Shown in pieces: positions 1 through 11,495 of a stretch of 64,000 nucleotides of DNA. The translations under genes and the position numbers were made by a program. Location: NCBI GenBank assembly GCA_903813345.2, contig CAIIXF020000007.1:35060538-35124537 (forward strand), read 5' to 3'. The DNA comes from Owenia fusiformis. Its lineage: Eukaryota; Annelida; Polychaeta; Sabellida; Oweniidae. The notes beneath the pieces are model-generated. The model saw only the letters and a list, made by a program, of their open reading frames with translations. It was not told where the DNA came from and did not search any database. Position 1 is the stretch's first letter. Every line of letters starts with the position of its first letter.

Positions 1-1239
1 TTGACATATTGTTTTTGTGAGTGTAACAGGTATTTGTTTGAAAGATTTTAAAGTAAGAGTTGATACTCGTTAACATATAATTTATTACTTACATAGTCTC
101 GACTCTAAATATTCAAACTATGAACATCTGTATCGATTCATTTTGTTTATTTTAATTTTTACTTATAACTCAGATAAAATGGAAACATGTATTTACTGTC
201 ACAAACGACAAATAAATTAGGCTAAATGTAGTTTTTTATGGAGACTAAATGTTGTTTTAAAATGGCTCAACTGTTTAGAAATCAGTTGACTGTTTAGTTT
301 TGCGTGCCAGGTTATTCAAAATCCTATATAGTTCAGTGCAAATGTGTTTTTTATCTGCGGAAAGAGAAGGGCGGGGGCATAGTGGTGGCATCTCAATTTT
401 TTAGTCTGCACTAGATTTGACATTTTCAGAGATGTTTCTAGGGTGTGAAAATCCAGAGTTGGTTAGTTTTTCTGCATGCTGGGTAGTGGTCAATTGTGTG
501 TGATATTTAGGTCATAACAACATGGTTTAATGTCTTCTTACAAATTGAATCTTACCTTTTTCAGGATTTTGAGTATTTTCTTCATTTTAGCTATAGCATA
601 TGATTTTGCCATTTTAGTAAAAGAAAAAAGTCTGGTCACTGGTCATTTTCCAGCTAATACTGACAGAGAATAACCGGAAAGGTGCCCGATAGCAAAAATA
701 GTTGGGTTGTACAGCTCGTAGTGTATGGATGAATATATAGTCCTATGTATTCTATTTTTGCATTTTTAGTTCTAGTCCATATTCTTGATTTAGCGTGAGA
801 TCTCCTCATATTTAAACACTTCATATCTGAGAATGGGACATACATTTAAAGGGGCAATAAGGACTGTAGAGAAAATAGGAAAGTTTTTTCATTTTTTCTG
901 AGCTATCAAGGCAACATTTGGTTTAACATCTTCTTTGACATACCTATTTTCTTAAAATGTATGGATAAATTATCAGTTTCAGCATTAAGAAGTGTAAATT
1001 AAGTTCAAAGCTTCAAAAAGGGGACTTCCACTTTAATATTTTTAAGATCCACCAAGTCTTAAGAGGAATATCAGCTAAAATAATGTTTATCTAGGGGTTT
1101 CTTTGTAGATAATAAAAATAAGTGTTAGTCTTGATGAAATATCCAAACTTAAATATATTTTGACACTGGTCCATGATCGTTGAATGACCCCTCTGCACTA
1201 ATTATTGCACCTTTAAATAAAGGATGTTCACATTTTCAG
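1..1239 (+). other. COMMD3 intron, no gene seen
   Basis: This stretch lies upstream of the first recognisable COMMD3 exon and ends in an acceptor (attttcag). I looked for the preceding COMMD3 exon (the linker before the COMM domain) on the + strand and did not find it, so the 5' half of the gene must lie to the left of the window. The sequence is AT-rich and CpG-poor, with no long ORF, repeat array or RNA gene that I can support. Confidence 0.6.
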
Positions 1240-1335
1240 CCACAGAAACCATACCTCCAGTTGATATTAGGAAACACAGGAACCAATCCACCACACATAG
1301 TTGATGTAGACTGGAGACTGGACTATTATATAAAG
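1240..1335 (+). CDS. COMMD3: COMMD3 coding exon (COMM domain start)
   Basis: This 96-bp exon encodes 32 residues in phase 0, beginning PQKPYLQLILGNTGTNPPHI and ending WRLDYYIK. It is bounded by acceptor attttcag and donor gtatgtag. The VDVDWRLDY core is the signature start of the COMM domain and matches COMMD3 better than the other nine COMMD paralogues I can recall. Confidence 0.93.
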
Positions 1336-4300
1336 GTATGTAGTTATACTATTCATGAAATGTAATCCCTATTATGCTCCCACCACAATGCAGTGGGGCC
1401 ATCTATTTATCTGGCTTGTTTTAGATTCATATGTTTTGAATTGTTTTCTCCATCACTGATATATATCCACATATGACAGAAATCTTTTGACTTATCTGAT
1501 TTTTTCTCACATTTTCATTTTCTTTCATTTAGAAACAAAATATACTTAATGCCCAATCCTTGTCTACAAATGTTAAGATAAGGGATTCATGGTTTTTAAA
1601 TTTCTTCAGTTCATTTTATTTTTGACCTGTTTTTTTGTATATTTGTACAGTACATGTATGTACTCAATCATAGTGGCCATTTTGAATTATTAAAAACTTG
1701 ATGTCCAATCATTTTTCTATCAAATAATGAGAAATTTATTTTAATTATAACATTTTTGGTAGCTGTTTTTAGATAAGATTCGTGATTAGGCATCTCTTTA
1801 TAAATAAATTCTTTATCCTCGCTAGGCAGTGTTCATATTTATTTGATCAAAACTAGTCAGACCGATTATATTAAAATCGTTTCCAATAAATAAATAAAAA
1901 ATATCAAATCTCCAATTATCAAATAACAATTCATTGAATTTTTGGGAGTACCAAAACCATTTTGATTTATTACAAAATTAATATTCATTTGCCACAAAGA
2001 TGGAGTTAGGAATAAATGAATGTAGATGACCACCTAATATTGTATATTTACATCCATGGAATAGTGATATGTTTTCCTACCATTTAACTCCCTTTATTTT
2101 GACAATTTACAATCTAATTGCTTGTAGATATGTATGGTTTATTTATACTGGGACAAAGTTTAGATTTATTACCAGACAACAATTTAACACTCCGAGTTGT
2201 ATGTTCAAAGATCGTAAAAGAAGAACATGTAAATGATAATTCACTTCAAACCAATGATTTTATCGAAAAGCCTGAATTTCCGTTATCTAAAGAACTTCAA
2301 TTTGTAGAAAAAACATTTACATGTTGTTGGTAACAGCAGCTAATAAAATATATTTTGTTGCAAAAACAATAAAATTTATTTCGTTGATTTAGTTATAAAT
2401 AAATAAACTAAAAACTATGTTATGTTTTCAATAAAAATGTCAGCAAGTAAATAATTGTTAAGTTTTATTTTGTGGATACTCATAAAGTTCTCACAACTTT
2501 TTATTGAAGGAATTTTAATGCCTGTTCATCTATGTTTTTTAGAACAACCATTTAGAAAAAGTGAACGAAGCTGTGTATTTGATATCATTAAAAACAGAGG
2601 TAAGTCGACATTTTGAATTATATTATTTTCTTTCGATAATGAACACATATTTTATGTTTGAAGATTACTAACAAAATTTTGCTTACCGAAACATACACTC
2701 TTTCCATTTTGTCAACCAATAATGAATTGTGAGCTAAATTTATAATTTATTCACATTTCATACCTCCTTTTTATTAAAAAACAAAAGCTCAGCATGTGAG
2801 CTAACAACGACATGTTATCAGTTATGCGTAACTTTAATTCCATTTTATTAATTCAGGATTCACTATATAAAACCTTGTCATAAATGCTACATAAAGATCA
2901 TATTTTTTTTATAAAATGAAAATTTAAGAAGTGATACGAAACATTGTTTATGTCTATTATTTCATAAAATGATCGAAACGGGTGTATTAAATGGACTGCC
3001 CTATGTGAAACTACTTTAAATCCAATTGACCTGGCATACCAAAAGCAGACATTAAAGATATGGTAATTTTATAGTCTCCTGCCAGATTTTATTGGTTAGA
3101 TATAGCAGTCATATCAGGTTGAGATAATTTATGAGATTTCTGATGCAGTATGGTGCTGCCACCTTGTGGTCAGTTTGAGAACTAAATGCAATCCTTTGAG
3201 GATGGCAAAAAGTAATAGATCACTTTTATCGTGGCACATTTGACACAGTGACCTCTCAATGACATAGTGCTAGGTGAAATATAATACCACTACGTAGCTG
3301 AAGGCTTCAAAAACTATTAAGAGCTACAACAGCCAGCCGGGATCACCATCATTATCATCATTTTACATTTGAACTCGTGTGAATGAACTATACATTAGCG
3401 CTAGGAAAGCAATATACTTCACTGTAGCATACGTCATTGTAATAACCATTATTGTAATGTTCGTATAAAAAGGGCATGATGACCGCAAAGTTCAGTGCAT
3501 TAATGCTGCGATTAATTTTACCTTGAATAGAGAAATACGTAGAATGTCATAGGATCAATTAATTAAATTGTGGAAATCTTTTTCTGATGTAATGTGATGA
3601 TAAATACACAATTAGAAAATGAGTGTAGAATGGAAAAGGGATCAAGTTTATAATTTAGATGCATAATTCATGTTAGTCATGACACCTTTAGACATATTAA
3701 TTTACAGTAATGAGAAAAACAGCTTAAACAAAGGAGCCGATGTGGTGCTCATTCTCATTAGCACACTGGGAAGTATATTCTTGATAAATAGTGCATGGGC
3801 CATGCTAGTGGGTCAGATTATTTATGATATGAAAGAGACATAGTTTTCAATATCGTTACTTACATTATAATTGGCAACAACTGATGTTTACAATCCATGT
3901 TAACCATGGTAATAAGTTATATGACACTTGATGGTGGAATATGGATGGGAAACCCTAAATGGGGTCATTTATGGGATCATTTCACAAAACACTTATCATA
4001 TGAAAATACTGCTTTGGATATAGGACATGTTAATTGTAAATGAATCATTTTACTGATGTTAACAGGATCTGAGGTGAAGAGGGATCATCACATGTAAACA
4101 ATAAAAGTCACATTTAATGTTATTGAAGTGGTCATTTAATTGAAGTCACATCACATTCCTATGATTTTAACTATACAACATTATCAATTGATCTACAGTG
4201 TATTCCAGTTCAAATTATGAGAAAACCACATTTGGTAGAAAAGCCGGTTTGAGATGTCATCAATATCATGAAAGACTTGTATCCAAAACTGCTTATAAAT

Positions 4301-7300
4301 AGTACTATACTAAACACTCTAAAGACCTAGATTTTGATAAATGAGGTTCTCCTATCGGCTAGTTGTTTGATGTTTGAAAAAACGAATTTATTTAATGATA
4401 ACTTAACATTGATTTATTTTATTATCTTTTTAAACATTTATTTAATGTGCAATATTTTAATGCCTCAGGAATGTTATTTGTAACATTTACAACCAGTTCA
4501 ATCCTGGCAAGAGGTTATCTTTAATTTTTCATTTTGTTCTTTGATATTTTATCTGATTGATTTCATGCTGAATTTTGAAAAATTGAGGTTGGATGTTTTA
4601 TACTAACATTACACAGCAATATGCCGTATAATAGTGTCTTAAAGGGGATGCATGAAAAGCAACACGTATAAACCATTCTGAAATTCATTCATCACATCTT
4701 TCTGTTTCAATAGAAACACACATTAAACAAGATAATATGTGAAGTCATTGGTTATCAGGATGCCTTATACACTTAAAATCATATAAATTCAATGAGAAAT
4801 ATCAGCTCCATTGTAAATATAAAAGGTTGGTCAAAACGGTTTAAATCTTAAAATTGCACAATGATTTAAAATGATATACCAGTGGAAAGCTCATTTCACT
4901 TCTAAAATCAAAGACATATAAAACGAAAGATTCAAACATGACTACTTTGATGATAGACCCTTATATCCTTATACCCTCTTTTGGAATTGCATGATAGAGC
5001 ACACCACATGATATTTTTCACTCCACTCTACCCCACAGTATTTATAAAACAATTAATTATCACCATCTATGATGCTCTTGGGATATTTTAGTACAGTACA
5101 GTACTAAATTGTAAAGTATAAAACAGCCAGAATTTGCTAAGGGGTTCACTTTTTAAAAAATTCCAGGGGGGGTTCAGTTTGGACAACTTTTGCCCAAATA
5201 GGGCCAAAAACACTTGAAAAGGGGTCAGAATGGTGCAAAACTGTGTGATATTGAAAGAATTTTTGGCCAGGGGGTTCGCTGGCACCCCCAAACCCCCCAG
5301 GCCATGGACCTGACAGCACAATGCAGAACAATATAGTACTGAACAGTATAGTGCAGAACAATACAGTACTGTACACTACAGTACAGTACAGTACAGAAAT
5401 GTACAGTACAGAACTGGAAAGTACAGTACAGTACAGTAAAGGACTGAACAGTAGAGTACAGAACAAAATAAAACAATACAGTACAATACTGTGCCATACA
5501 GTACACTTCAGTAAAGTACAGTACAGTACAATAAAGTATAGTATCGTACAATATAGTACTGAACAGTGGAGTAGAGTGAAGTGGAGTAGTACACTACAGA
5601 ACCAAACAGTATGTTGATAAATGAAGACAATGTATTGTATTAAGACAAACGCTTTAGATGTTCTTTATATTGATGGATGACATTATGTAATGCTCGATAT
5701 GGGCATCTGCTAGAGGAGTCTTGATTAAGTCCTAGTTACTTAAATATCATTATGGTCATGGATTAAAATGCAAATTTGAGTGAAAAAGAGAGTAATCAGG
5801 GTGAAATAAAGTGAACATGTCATGGTTAAATACTTTAAATATTACAGAAATATCTGAAAATGAGAAACTTTATATCAGCTTAGTATACAGTAAAGCTTGT
5901 ATATCTGAACACCTCTCTAATCCAAACACCTCAAAATGAACACTTTCTCTCAGTCTCAATTTTATAATCTCCCATACTCCCGTTTTAAAGAAACCATGGA
6001 ATGATATGAGCAGCTGCTTTTCTGAACACTTTGGTCAGTCAAAATGGAGCTTAGTACAGGTTTTACTGTACATGGAGTAATCATTAAGAGAAAGTATTTT
6101 TAGGTAGTTTATCATTATTTAGTCTAATATGTGAAGTTCATGATTATCCTATTTTCGTTATTAATCCCGTTCCGCCACCATGAATTCAATAATTGCATGG
6201 ATTTACATTATGACATATGATATAATTCTTAATTAATGCATGGAGTGATTAAAATTATGCTATAACTTTGTATATCCTTTCTCATTAATCATATTTAGAC
6301 CTGCAATAATGGGACCAACTAGGATAAATTTTAAGATTTTAAGTATTTGTTAAAACAAAATCACAAATGGTTGGGTGGAAATTATGGGCAAAATGACAAA
6401 CTAACCTTAAAGGTGCCCGAAACAATTTTTATAAATAGTATAAAAATATATGCATGATAAAACAATATATTCAAACTTTACATAGGGCCTTAATGTCACA
6501 TTGACTCTGTTCCATTAGTAACACATGTTTACTGTGAAATGGTATTGCATTTTTGCACAGATGAGGCTTAGCTTGAAGGGCTTGGCAGTCGTTCCACTTG
6601 GATGATTATTTAAAAAGTATTGATATGCATATTGCCTATTAAATTATAATAGCCAGATCTGTTGTGTAACCAACCCATTCCATCCAATTGAACAAAAGTC
6701 TGAGTGTGTTTCCCCCTCCTAGTATCTAAAAATAACTTGATACAATGATGTTTTACCCCACCCTCTTACCACACCTATGGCCGCTATCATCCCCTCATCT
6801 TCGCCTTGAGCCCCCAATTTGGCCACAGTCCTCCCCCACTTTGGCTACAGTCCTCCCCCATTTTGGCTACAGTCCTCCCCCACTTTGGCTATAGTCCTCC
6901 CCCACTTTGGCTACAGTCCTCCCCCATTTTGGCTACAGTCCTCCCCCACTTTGGCTATAGTCCTCCCCCACTTTGGCTACAGTCCTCCCCACTTTGGCTA
7001 CAGTCCTCCCCCATTTTGGCTACAGTCCTCCCCCATTTTGGCTACAGTCCTCCCCCACTTTGGCTATAGTCCTCCCCCACTTTGGCTACAGTCCTCCCCA
7101 CTTTGGCTATAGTTCTCCCCCACTTTGGCTACTGTCCTCCCCCACTTTGGCGGCTTGAAAGCCCCTCTACTTAAGCTCCCACTTAGCTACAGTTCCTTGA
7201 GCCCCCTTTCTGGCTAAAGTCCCATGAGTCCTCACTTTGGCTACATGTCCATGACCCCTCACTCTGGCTACAGTCCTTTTAGTTCCCACTTTAGCTACAG

Positions 7301-10271
7301 TCCCTTGAGCCCCCACTCTGGCTACATGCTCTTGAGCCCCCACTCTGGTTAGAGACCCTTGAGTCCCTACTTTGACCCCAGTTCTTGAGCCCCTACTTTG
7401 GCAAGAGTCCCTTGAGCCCCCACTTTGGTGAGAGTCCCTTGAACCCCCACTTTAACCCTAGTTCTTGAGCCCCCACTTTGGCAATAGTCCCTTGAGCCCC
7501 CACTTTGGCAAGAGTCCCTTGAGCCCCCACTTTAGCAAGAGTCCCTTTAACCCCCACTTTAACCCTAGTTCTTGAGCCCCCACTTTGGCAATAGTCCCTT
7601 GAGCCCCCACTTTAACCCGAGTTCTTGAGCCCCCACTTTGGCATTGTCCCTTGAGCCCCCACTTTGGCAAGAGTCCCTTGAGCCCCCACTTTAGCAAGAG
7701 TCCCTTTAACCCCCACTTTAATCCTAGTTCTTGAGCCCCCACTTTGGCAAGAGTCCCTCAAGCCCCCACTTTGACCTGAATCTTTGAGCCTCCACTTTGG
7801 CTACAGTCCTTTGGACTATGAGGCTGAAATAGAGAGCAGTGTGTTTAAAGCATAATTTCCAATTCAAGTGGGTGTTTTATCTAGAATAGACTAATTAATC
7901 AATCTGAACAGGGATTCTAATCCTATTCTCATAAATCAGTCAGATATTAGGCATGGCTTGATGGATTTATGGAGTTCAGTCTTATCAGGGCACAATAACC
8001 TTACATCCTTTAGATAGGAATATTCTTGTCATAGGAAAATTAAATGTCAAACGAGGCTATTGATTCCTTTTTAAAGATTTTACTGGAGACAGAAAGCTGC
8101 ATTTTTCAAAGGTCATTCTCATGGTGAAGAGTTTAATAAATTGCTCATTGTTACTGCAAGGGTATTTAGAGAAAAGACTTTCATGTTGCAATATATCCTA
8201 TATCCAGGGTTCCCCCTCCCATTCAGATATCTGATTTTGTTTTCAGGAGTGTGGGTTTGAGGGAACAAAGAGCATAGACTTTGCCTGTACTGTGGAACAG
8301 CTCCAGGTAAGAGAATAGTAGATAAGAAGAATACAGGGTGTTCCATTTGTTAAAATAAATACATGGTCTTCCATTTGTTAAAATAAATACAGGATGTTTA
8401 TTTGTTAATAGAAATACAGGGTTTTCCATTTATTAATAGAAACACAGAGCGTTCCCTTTGTTAACAGAAGTTCCATTATTTTAAGAGATACAGGGTGATC
8501 ATCCATTTAATAGAAATACAGGGTGTCCCGTTGGTTGATAGAAATACAGGTTGATCCCCCAGCTAATAAAATACAGGGTGTTCCATTGGTTAATAAATGT
8601 AAAAGATGTTCTCTTGTTTGATAGAAATACAGGGTGTTCCATTGGTCAACAGAAATGCAGGGTATTCCATTGGACAATAGAAGTACAGGGTGTTCCATTG
8701 ATTTTTTACATATACAAAATGTTCCATTGGTAATTGCACTCAAAAACAATTTATTCATTAAGAAACATGAAATTCACACCAATTCAGAATAAATTTGTAT
8801 CATTTTCCATATTTTGTTTGACACTTCAAATAAGAATGGTTCACTAACAGTTGCCATTTCAACCAGACCATGATTGTGCTTAATTATGGAAGACCCTACC
8901 ATTGACTTAAGTACCAGTGTAGCCAGTACATAATGTAAAATGTTTTTTCTAATTTCCTGAGATTCCCATTATCCGTGTCAACCTTATAATGTTGACATAT
9001 TCATGCAGTGCTGATTTTATATGGTATTGACATGTTTGTTGAACTCCCTTTTTATCTTTCACAGATTGACATTTTCACAAACATATGTCACTGGAACTTC
9101 GTGTTTATGTCTGTGCATGTCACATTTCACTGTGAATTCTCATTTATTTTTATTTTGAATTAAAATGGCCATTGGAAAACCTCAAAGTTCTACATACACT
9201 TCTCCTCCAAATATATTTCAAAATTAAAGGCCCAAAATGAAAAACAAGAGATTGTTTGAATTGAAGGTTATTTCACTAGAGAATTTCAAATGTGTTCACT
9301 TATTTTTGACGTGTATGTATGTATAGATATAAGGCTATTTAAACAGGAAAGCACATTGGACAAGAAAAACACAAATAAGTGAAAAATAGTAAAAGATATT
9401 TTAGTAAGATATCAAATAGAGAATGATAAAAATTAACCTTCATTGTATATTATATCATGCAAGATAAAGGGGCAGAGTTAAATTCTGTCTTCATGTTGAA
9501 GTGTTTGAAAATCATTTCATACTTTGAGTCAAAATCATTTACATTTCTCTCTTCTTTTTTTCCTTTGCATGACATGTTTAGGTAGAAATTTTACGCTTAG
9601 TAATTTCCTTCTTTCATTAATTTGGCTTCAAAGAACAGTAAGCACTCAGTTTTATCAATCAAACTTTGAAGGATTCAAATCATTTGGATGACAGTAGGCT
9701 ACAGATCTTGTTTGTTTTTCTCTGGGTGACTTTGATTAATATCCCAGTCAAAGGCTGGTGTCAAATTACATGGAAATCTCTTGAAGTTCACTTCAGTGAG
9801 TAACATTAAACTGGGAGTTTTTAACTAACTCATATTTGTGGTTTAGTCTTTTTATCAGCCAAGGAGATTTGGTTTTCTGAAAAATGGTTCACATTATCAA
9901 ATTATAGCCTGGGGATAGTATTTTGCTGTTATAATTACCTACACTAGACATTTGGATCTTTCATTTAAGATATATATTTTGTTCTTCTGTATTATTGATT
10001 GAGGTGACAATATATTTGAACTACATATTTTAGCCACACATTCCCAGTGAACAGGCTTTTGAATATCTCACATTAGACACGTATGAGGCGACAGGATTAA
10101 TGATGCATGTAGAGTAGTTAATTTTTATTGTTAAGTATAGTGTAAATATTATGTAAATTATTAGCATGTTGGAATTAACAATTGTTAGAAATAGTTAATT
10201 TTCTCTTCCAGGATATGGTCGGCAAATTAAAAGACGCTTGTAAAAGTTTAGAACGAAGCAGCCAAATGTAA
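1240..10271 (+). CDS. COMMD3: COMMD3, 3' part of gene (four exons, COMM domain)
   Basis: Four phase-0 exons (1240-1335, 2543-2599, 8247-8306, 10212-10271) join into 90 residues that read continuously along the C-terminal COMM domain of COMMD3. Diagnostic stretches are LILGNTGTNPPHIVDVDWRL, then DYYIK, NHLEKVNEAVYLISL, SIDFACTVEQLQ and DMVGKLKDACKSLER. These correspond to the human segments ending in PHITDVSWRLEYQIK, EISFSCSMEQLQ and LVGKLKDASKSLER. All introns have GT/AG borders. COMMD3 is a subunit of the ten-member COMMD ring, which with CCDC22, CCDC93 and VPS35L forms the Commander complex for endosomal recycling of membrane cargo; the COMM domain mediates COMMD dimerisation. The N-terminal helical part is outside the window. 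The gene converges on the PCGF4-like gene. Nothing suggests a pseudogene: no stop or frameshift in any exon. Confidence 0.93.
2128..2333 (+). CDS. Unassigned terminal-exon-like ORF inside a COMMD3 intron
   Basis: Following a good acceptor (ttgcttgtag at 2118-2127) there is an open frame from an ATG at 2130 to TAA at 2331-2333, followed at once by two AATAAA signals (2342-2347 and 2368-2373). It reads MYGLFILGQSLDLLPDNN and continues for 67 residues to a C-terminal TFTCCW. The frame needs a phase-1 upstream intron. The preceding COMMD3 exon ends in phase 0, so splicing from it would give eleven residues and a stop. I do not recognise the protein. It could be the last exon of a nested or overlapping gene, an alternative COMMD3 3' end, a retrocopy, or chance. 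No homology supports it. Confidence 0.3.
2342..2373 (+). terminator. Paired poly(A) signals after intronic ORF
   Basis: Two AATAAA hexamers lie 9 and 35 bases after the stop codon of the intronic ORF. In AT-rich DNA such hexamers occur by chance; the closeness to a stop codon makes premature polyadenylation within this COMMD3 intron worth testing. Confidence 0.3.
2543..2599 (+). CDS. COMMD3: COMMD3 coding exon (COMM domain middle)
   Basis: This 57-bp exon encodes 19 residues, NNHLEKVNEAVYLISLKTE, in phase 0 between acceptor tgttttttag and donor gtaagt. It aligns with the human COMMD3 segment around NQLHRMYRPAYLVTLSVQNT. Confidence 0.9.
5088..5600. repeat. Imperfect AGTAC-type microsatellite cluster
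   Basis: Two blocks (about 5088-5110 and 5320-5600) are built from degenerate 5-bp units related to AGTAC/ACAGT, with frequent single-base changes. They flank about 200 bp of non-repetitive sequence rich in short G and C runs (5140-5315). Because GTAC is self-complementary, single strands of the array can fold on themselves. Long open frames on both strands across it (reading VLYCTV or STVQYS patterns) are by-products of the repeat and are not genes. Confidence 0.85.
5888..6068. mobile_element. Short pogo/Tigger-like MITE
   Basis: A 181-bp segment has terminal inverted repeats beginning CAGTAAAGCTTGTAT on the left and CAGTAAAACCTGTACT on the right (read on the - strand). It is flanked on both sides by TA (5886-5887 and 6069-6070). 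TIRs starting CAGTnnAACCTGT with a TA target duplication are typical of the pogo/Tigger branch of Tc1/mariner. There is no room for a transposase, so this is a non-autonomous copy mobilised in trans. It sits in a COMMD3 intron. Confidence 0.75.
6808..7155. repeat. 22-bp C-rich tandem array
   Basis: About fifteen copies of a 22-bp unit of the form CAGTCCTCCCCCACTTTGGC plus TA run head to tail with few differences (CTACAG versus CTATAG; CACTTT versus CATTTT). Some units lack one C. The + strand is pyrimidine-rich, so COMMD3 pre-mRNA would carry the C-rich strand. Proline- and serine-rich open frames here are repeat artefacts. Confidence 0.95.
7156..7810. repeat. 27-bp C-rich tandem array with higher-order units
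   Basis: This adjoins the 22-bp array and shares its CCCCCACTTTGGC core, but the unit is about 27 bp (CTTGAGCCCCCACTTTGGCA plus AGAGTCC). It is more diverged at its left end. Between about 7440 and 7740 a block of about six units is repeated with a period near 159 bp. It is recognisable by the variant GTCCCTTTAACCCCCACTTT at about 7541 and 7700. This indicates duplication of multi-unit blocks after the monomers diverged. Confidence 0.92.
8247..8306 (+). CDS. COMMD3: COMMD3 coding exon (ECGFEG...VEQLQ)
   Basis: This 60-bp phase-0 exon encodes 20 residues, including SIDFACTVEQLQ, matching human ISFSCSMEQLQ. It is bounded by acceptor tgttttcag and donor gtaaga. A tandem array begins about 20 bases after the donor. 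Confidence 0.93.
8307..10211 (+). other. Last COMMD3 intron
   Basis: It runs from donor gtaaga to acceptor ctcttccag. The first 450 bases are a tandem array; the rest (8760-10211) is AT-rich and CpG-poor, and I see no exon or repeat in it. Confidence 0.8.
8325..8740. repeat. ~29-bp degenerate tandem array
   Basis: About fourteen diverged copies of a unit of about 28-30 bp built on ATACAGGGTGTTCCATTGGT followed by TAATAGAA. It starts immediately after the COMMD3 exon donor. Open frames on both strands (for example NGTPCI patterns) come from the repeat. Confidence 0.9.
10212..10271 (+). CDS. COMMD3: COMMD3 last coding exon
   Basis: This exon encodes DMVGKLKDACKSLERSSQM and then TAA, following acceptor ctcttccag. 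It matches the human COMMD3 C-terminus (LVGKLKDASKSLER and six further residues). Confidence 0.93.
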   Translation, partial: DMVGKLKDACKSLERSSQM

Positions 10272-10832
10272 CAAGACAAAACAATTTCAAAGTAGAATAT
10301 TATTAATGACTAAACCTTGGTCTATTCTCTCTGCCAATTCTTGCAAAATAGCAGAATAGTCTGACTATATACAATGTGACTGTGGACACTCCCTTTGTGA
10401 TATATCTTCATGTCTGGCTTGAAAGACTGATGCTGTTATAGATTATGGGCGGAATTAAATTACAATTCATCCTTCCACATGAATGGAAAAGATAATCCTT
10501 GTTTTTTAATTCATCATTCAACGTGAATGATGATCACCGTAAAAATGACATAAAATTCCTCGGAACATGAGTCGAGAGAAGCCAATGTGTAGGCTTTGGA
10601 ATCATCCCTTATTTCTCAATTAAGATATTTTCAAATTATACATATATTACCATAAAAGGCGTGATGTGCGTAAAATATATGAGGAACAGGATGACATAAG
10701 GTTCTGTGTGTAATTCAGTTGCGTCAGGCCTGATAAATTTGGTTAATGAAATAAAAGCGAGCGGCTCCAGGGAGTCTGAAAGGTGTCATTTCTTATTGTT
10801 TTGCACTGTGCAATAAATATTTATCATATTCC
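10272..10832 (+). terminator. COMMD3: COMMD3 3' UTR and candidate poly(A) signals
   Basis: After the stop codon there are AATAAA hexamers at 10750-10755 and 10812-10817. Either gives a 3' UTR of about 0.5-0.6 kb. The exact cleavage site cannot be read from sequence. Confidence 0.5.
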
Positions 10833-11080
10833 TTATGTACTCTCTATTAATACCCGAAGAGGGTCTTCTAACAGTATAATAATGCCTCTATGGCTTCATC
10901 TAGACATCGGAGTGACATATATATGTTTATATAATACTCATTAACATACTTGATAGAGGCATTGTATTTTACTGAATTCATCAAAAAATTAACTCTCTTA
11001 TCTACAATTAGAACAGATGAAATATCCAGACGTTTTTTGTGAAATTTTCAACTAAAATTACAAATATTCTCATGATTATT

Positions 11081-11495
11081 ACTCACGTGGTCCTAACTTT
11101 GACCGTTTATTTGAATTTTTGACCTACCGGATGTTTGAAAATCAAGGATTACGAGTCTCATACTGCACCGTTTTTCTTCAAACTTGCTCCATTCAAAGCA
11201 TAACACAAATCCCTTTCTGATGGTACATTATTCTCTTCAACAGAGTCGCTACTTCCACCGGCATTTTGGTCCCCAGCTGTAAGAAGGCCTTCTAACAGCT
11301 GGGGACCAAAACGCTGCTAGAACGAGGGACTCTTTACAATGAAGTAATGCACCGACAGAAAGGCAATTTTGTTCTGCTTTTAATGGTATAAGTTTGAAGA
11401 AAAACGGTGCAGTATGAGACTCGCAATCCTTGATTTTCAAGCACCTGGTAGGTCAAAAATTCAAATTAACGGTCGAAGTTAGTACCGCGTGTTAC
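11081..11495. mobile_element. ~415-bp foldback (palindromic) element
   Basis: The two halves are near-perfect inverted copies. The left arm runs from ACTCACGTGGTCCTAACTTT through ATACTGCACCGTTTTTCTTC; the right arm carries the same sequence inverted. They meet at AGAAGGCCTTCT (11282-11293). The central 60 bp (TTTTGGTCCCCAGCTG and its inverse) pair with one mismatch. No transposase is present. It is a MITE-like foldback whose transcript or single strand would form a long hairpin. I cannot name the superfamily and see no certain target duplication. Confidence 0.85.

Larger units (their letters stand above)
2600..8246 (+). other. Large COMMD3 intron carrying repeat arrays
   Basis: This 5.6-kb intron runs from donor gtaagt to acceptor gttttcag. 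It contains a GTACA-type array, a pogo/Tigger-like MITE and two adjoining C-rich satellites, each listed separately. The parts at 2600-5080 and 6070-6800 are AT-rich unique sequence in which I see no exon, RNA gene or repeat. Confidence 0.7.

Noticed and set aside
5088-5617. Tyr/Val/Cys-rich and Ser/Gln-rich frames on both strands
   Set aside because: Produced by the AGTAC-type microsatellite.
6806-7158. Overlapping Pro/Ser/Trp-rich frames (WLQSSP repeats)
   Set aside because: Produced by the 22-bp satellite, whose length changes shift the same repeat through all frames.
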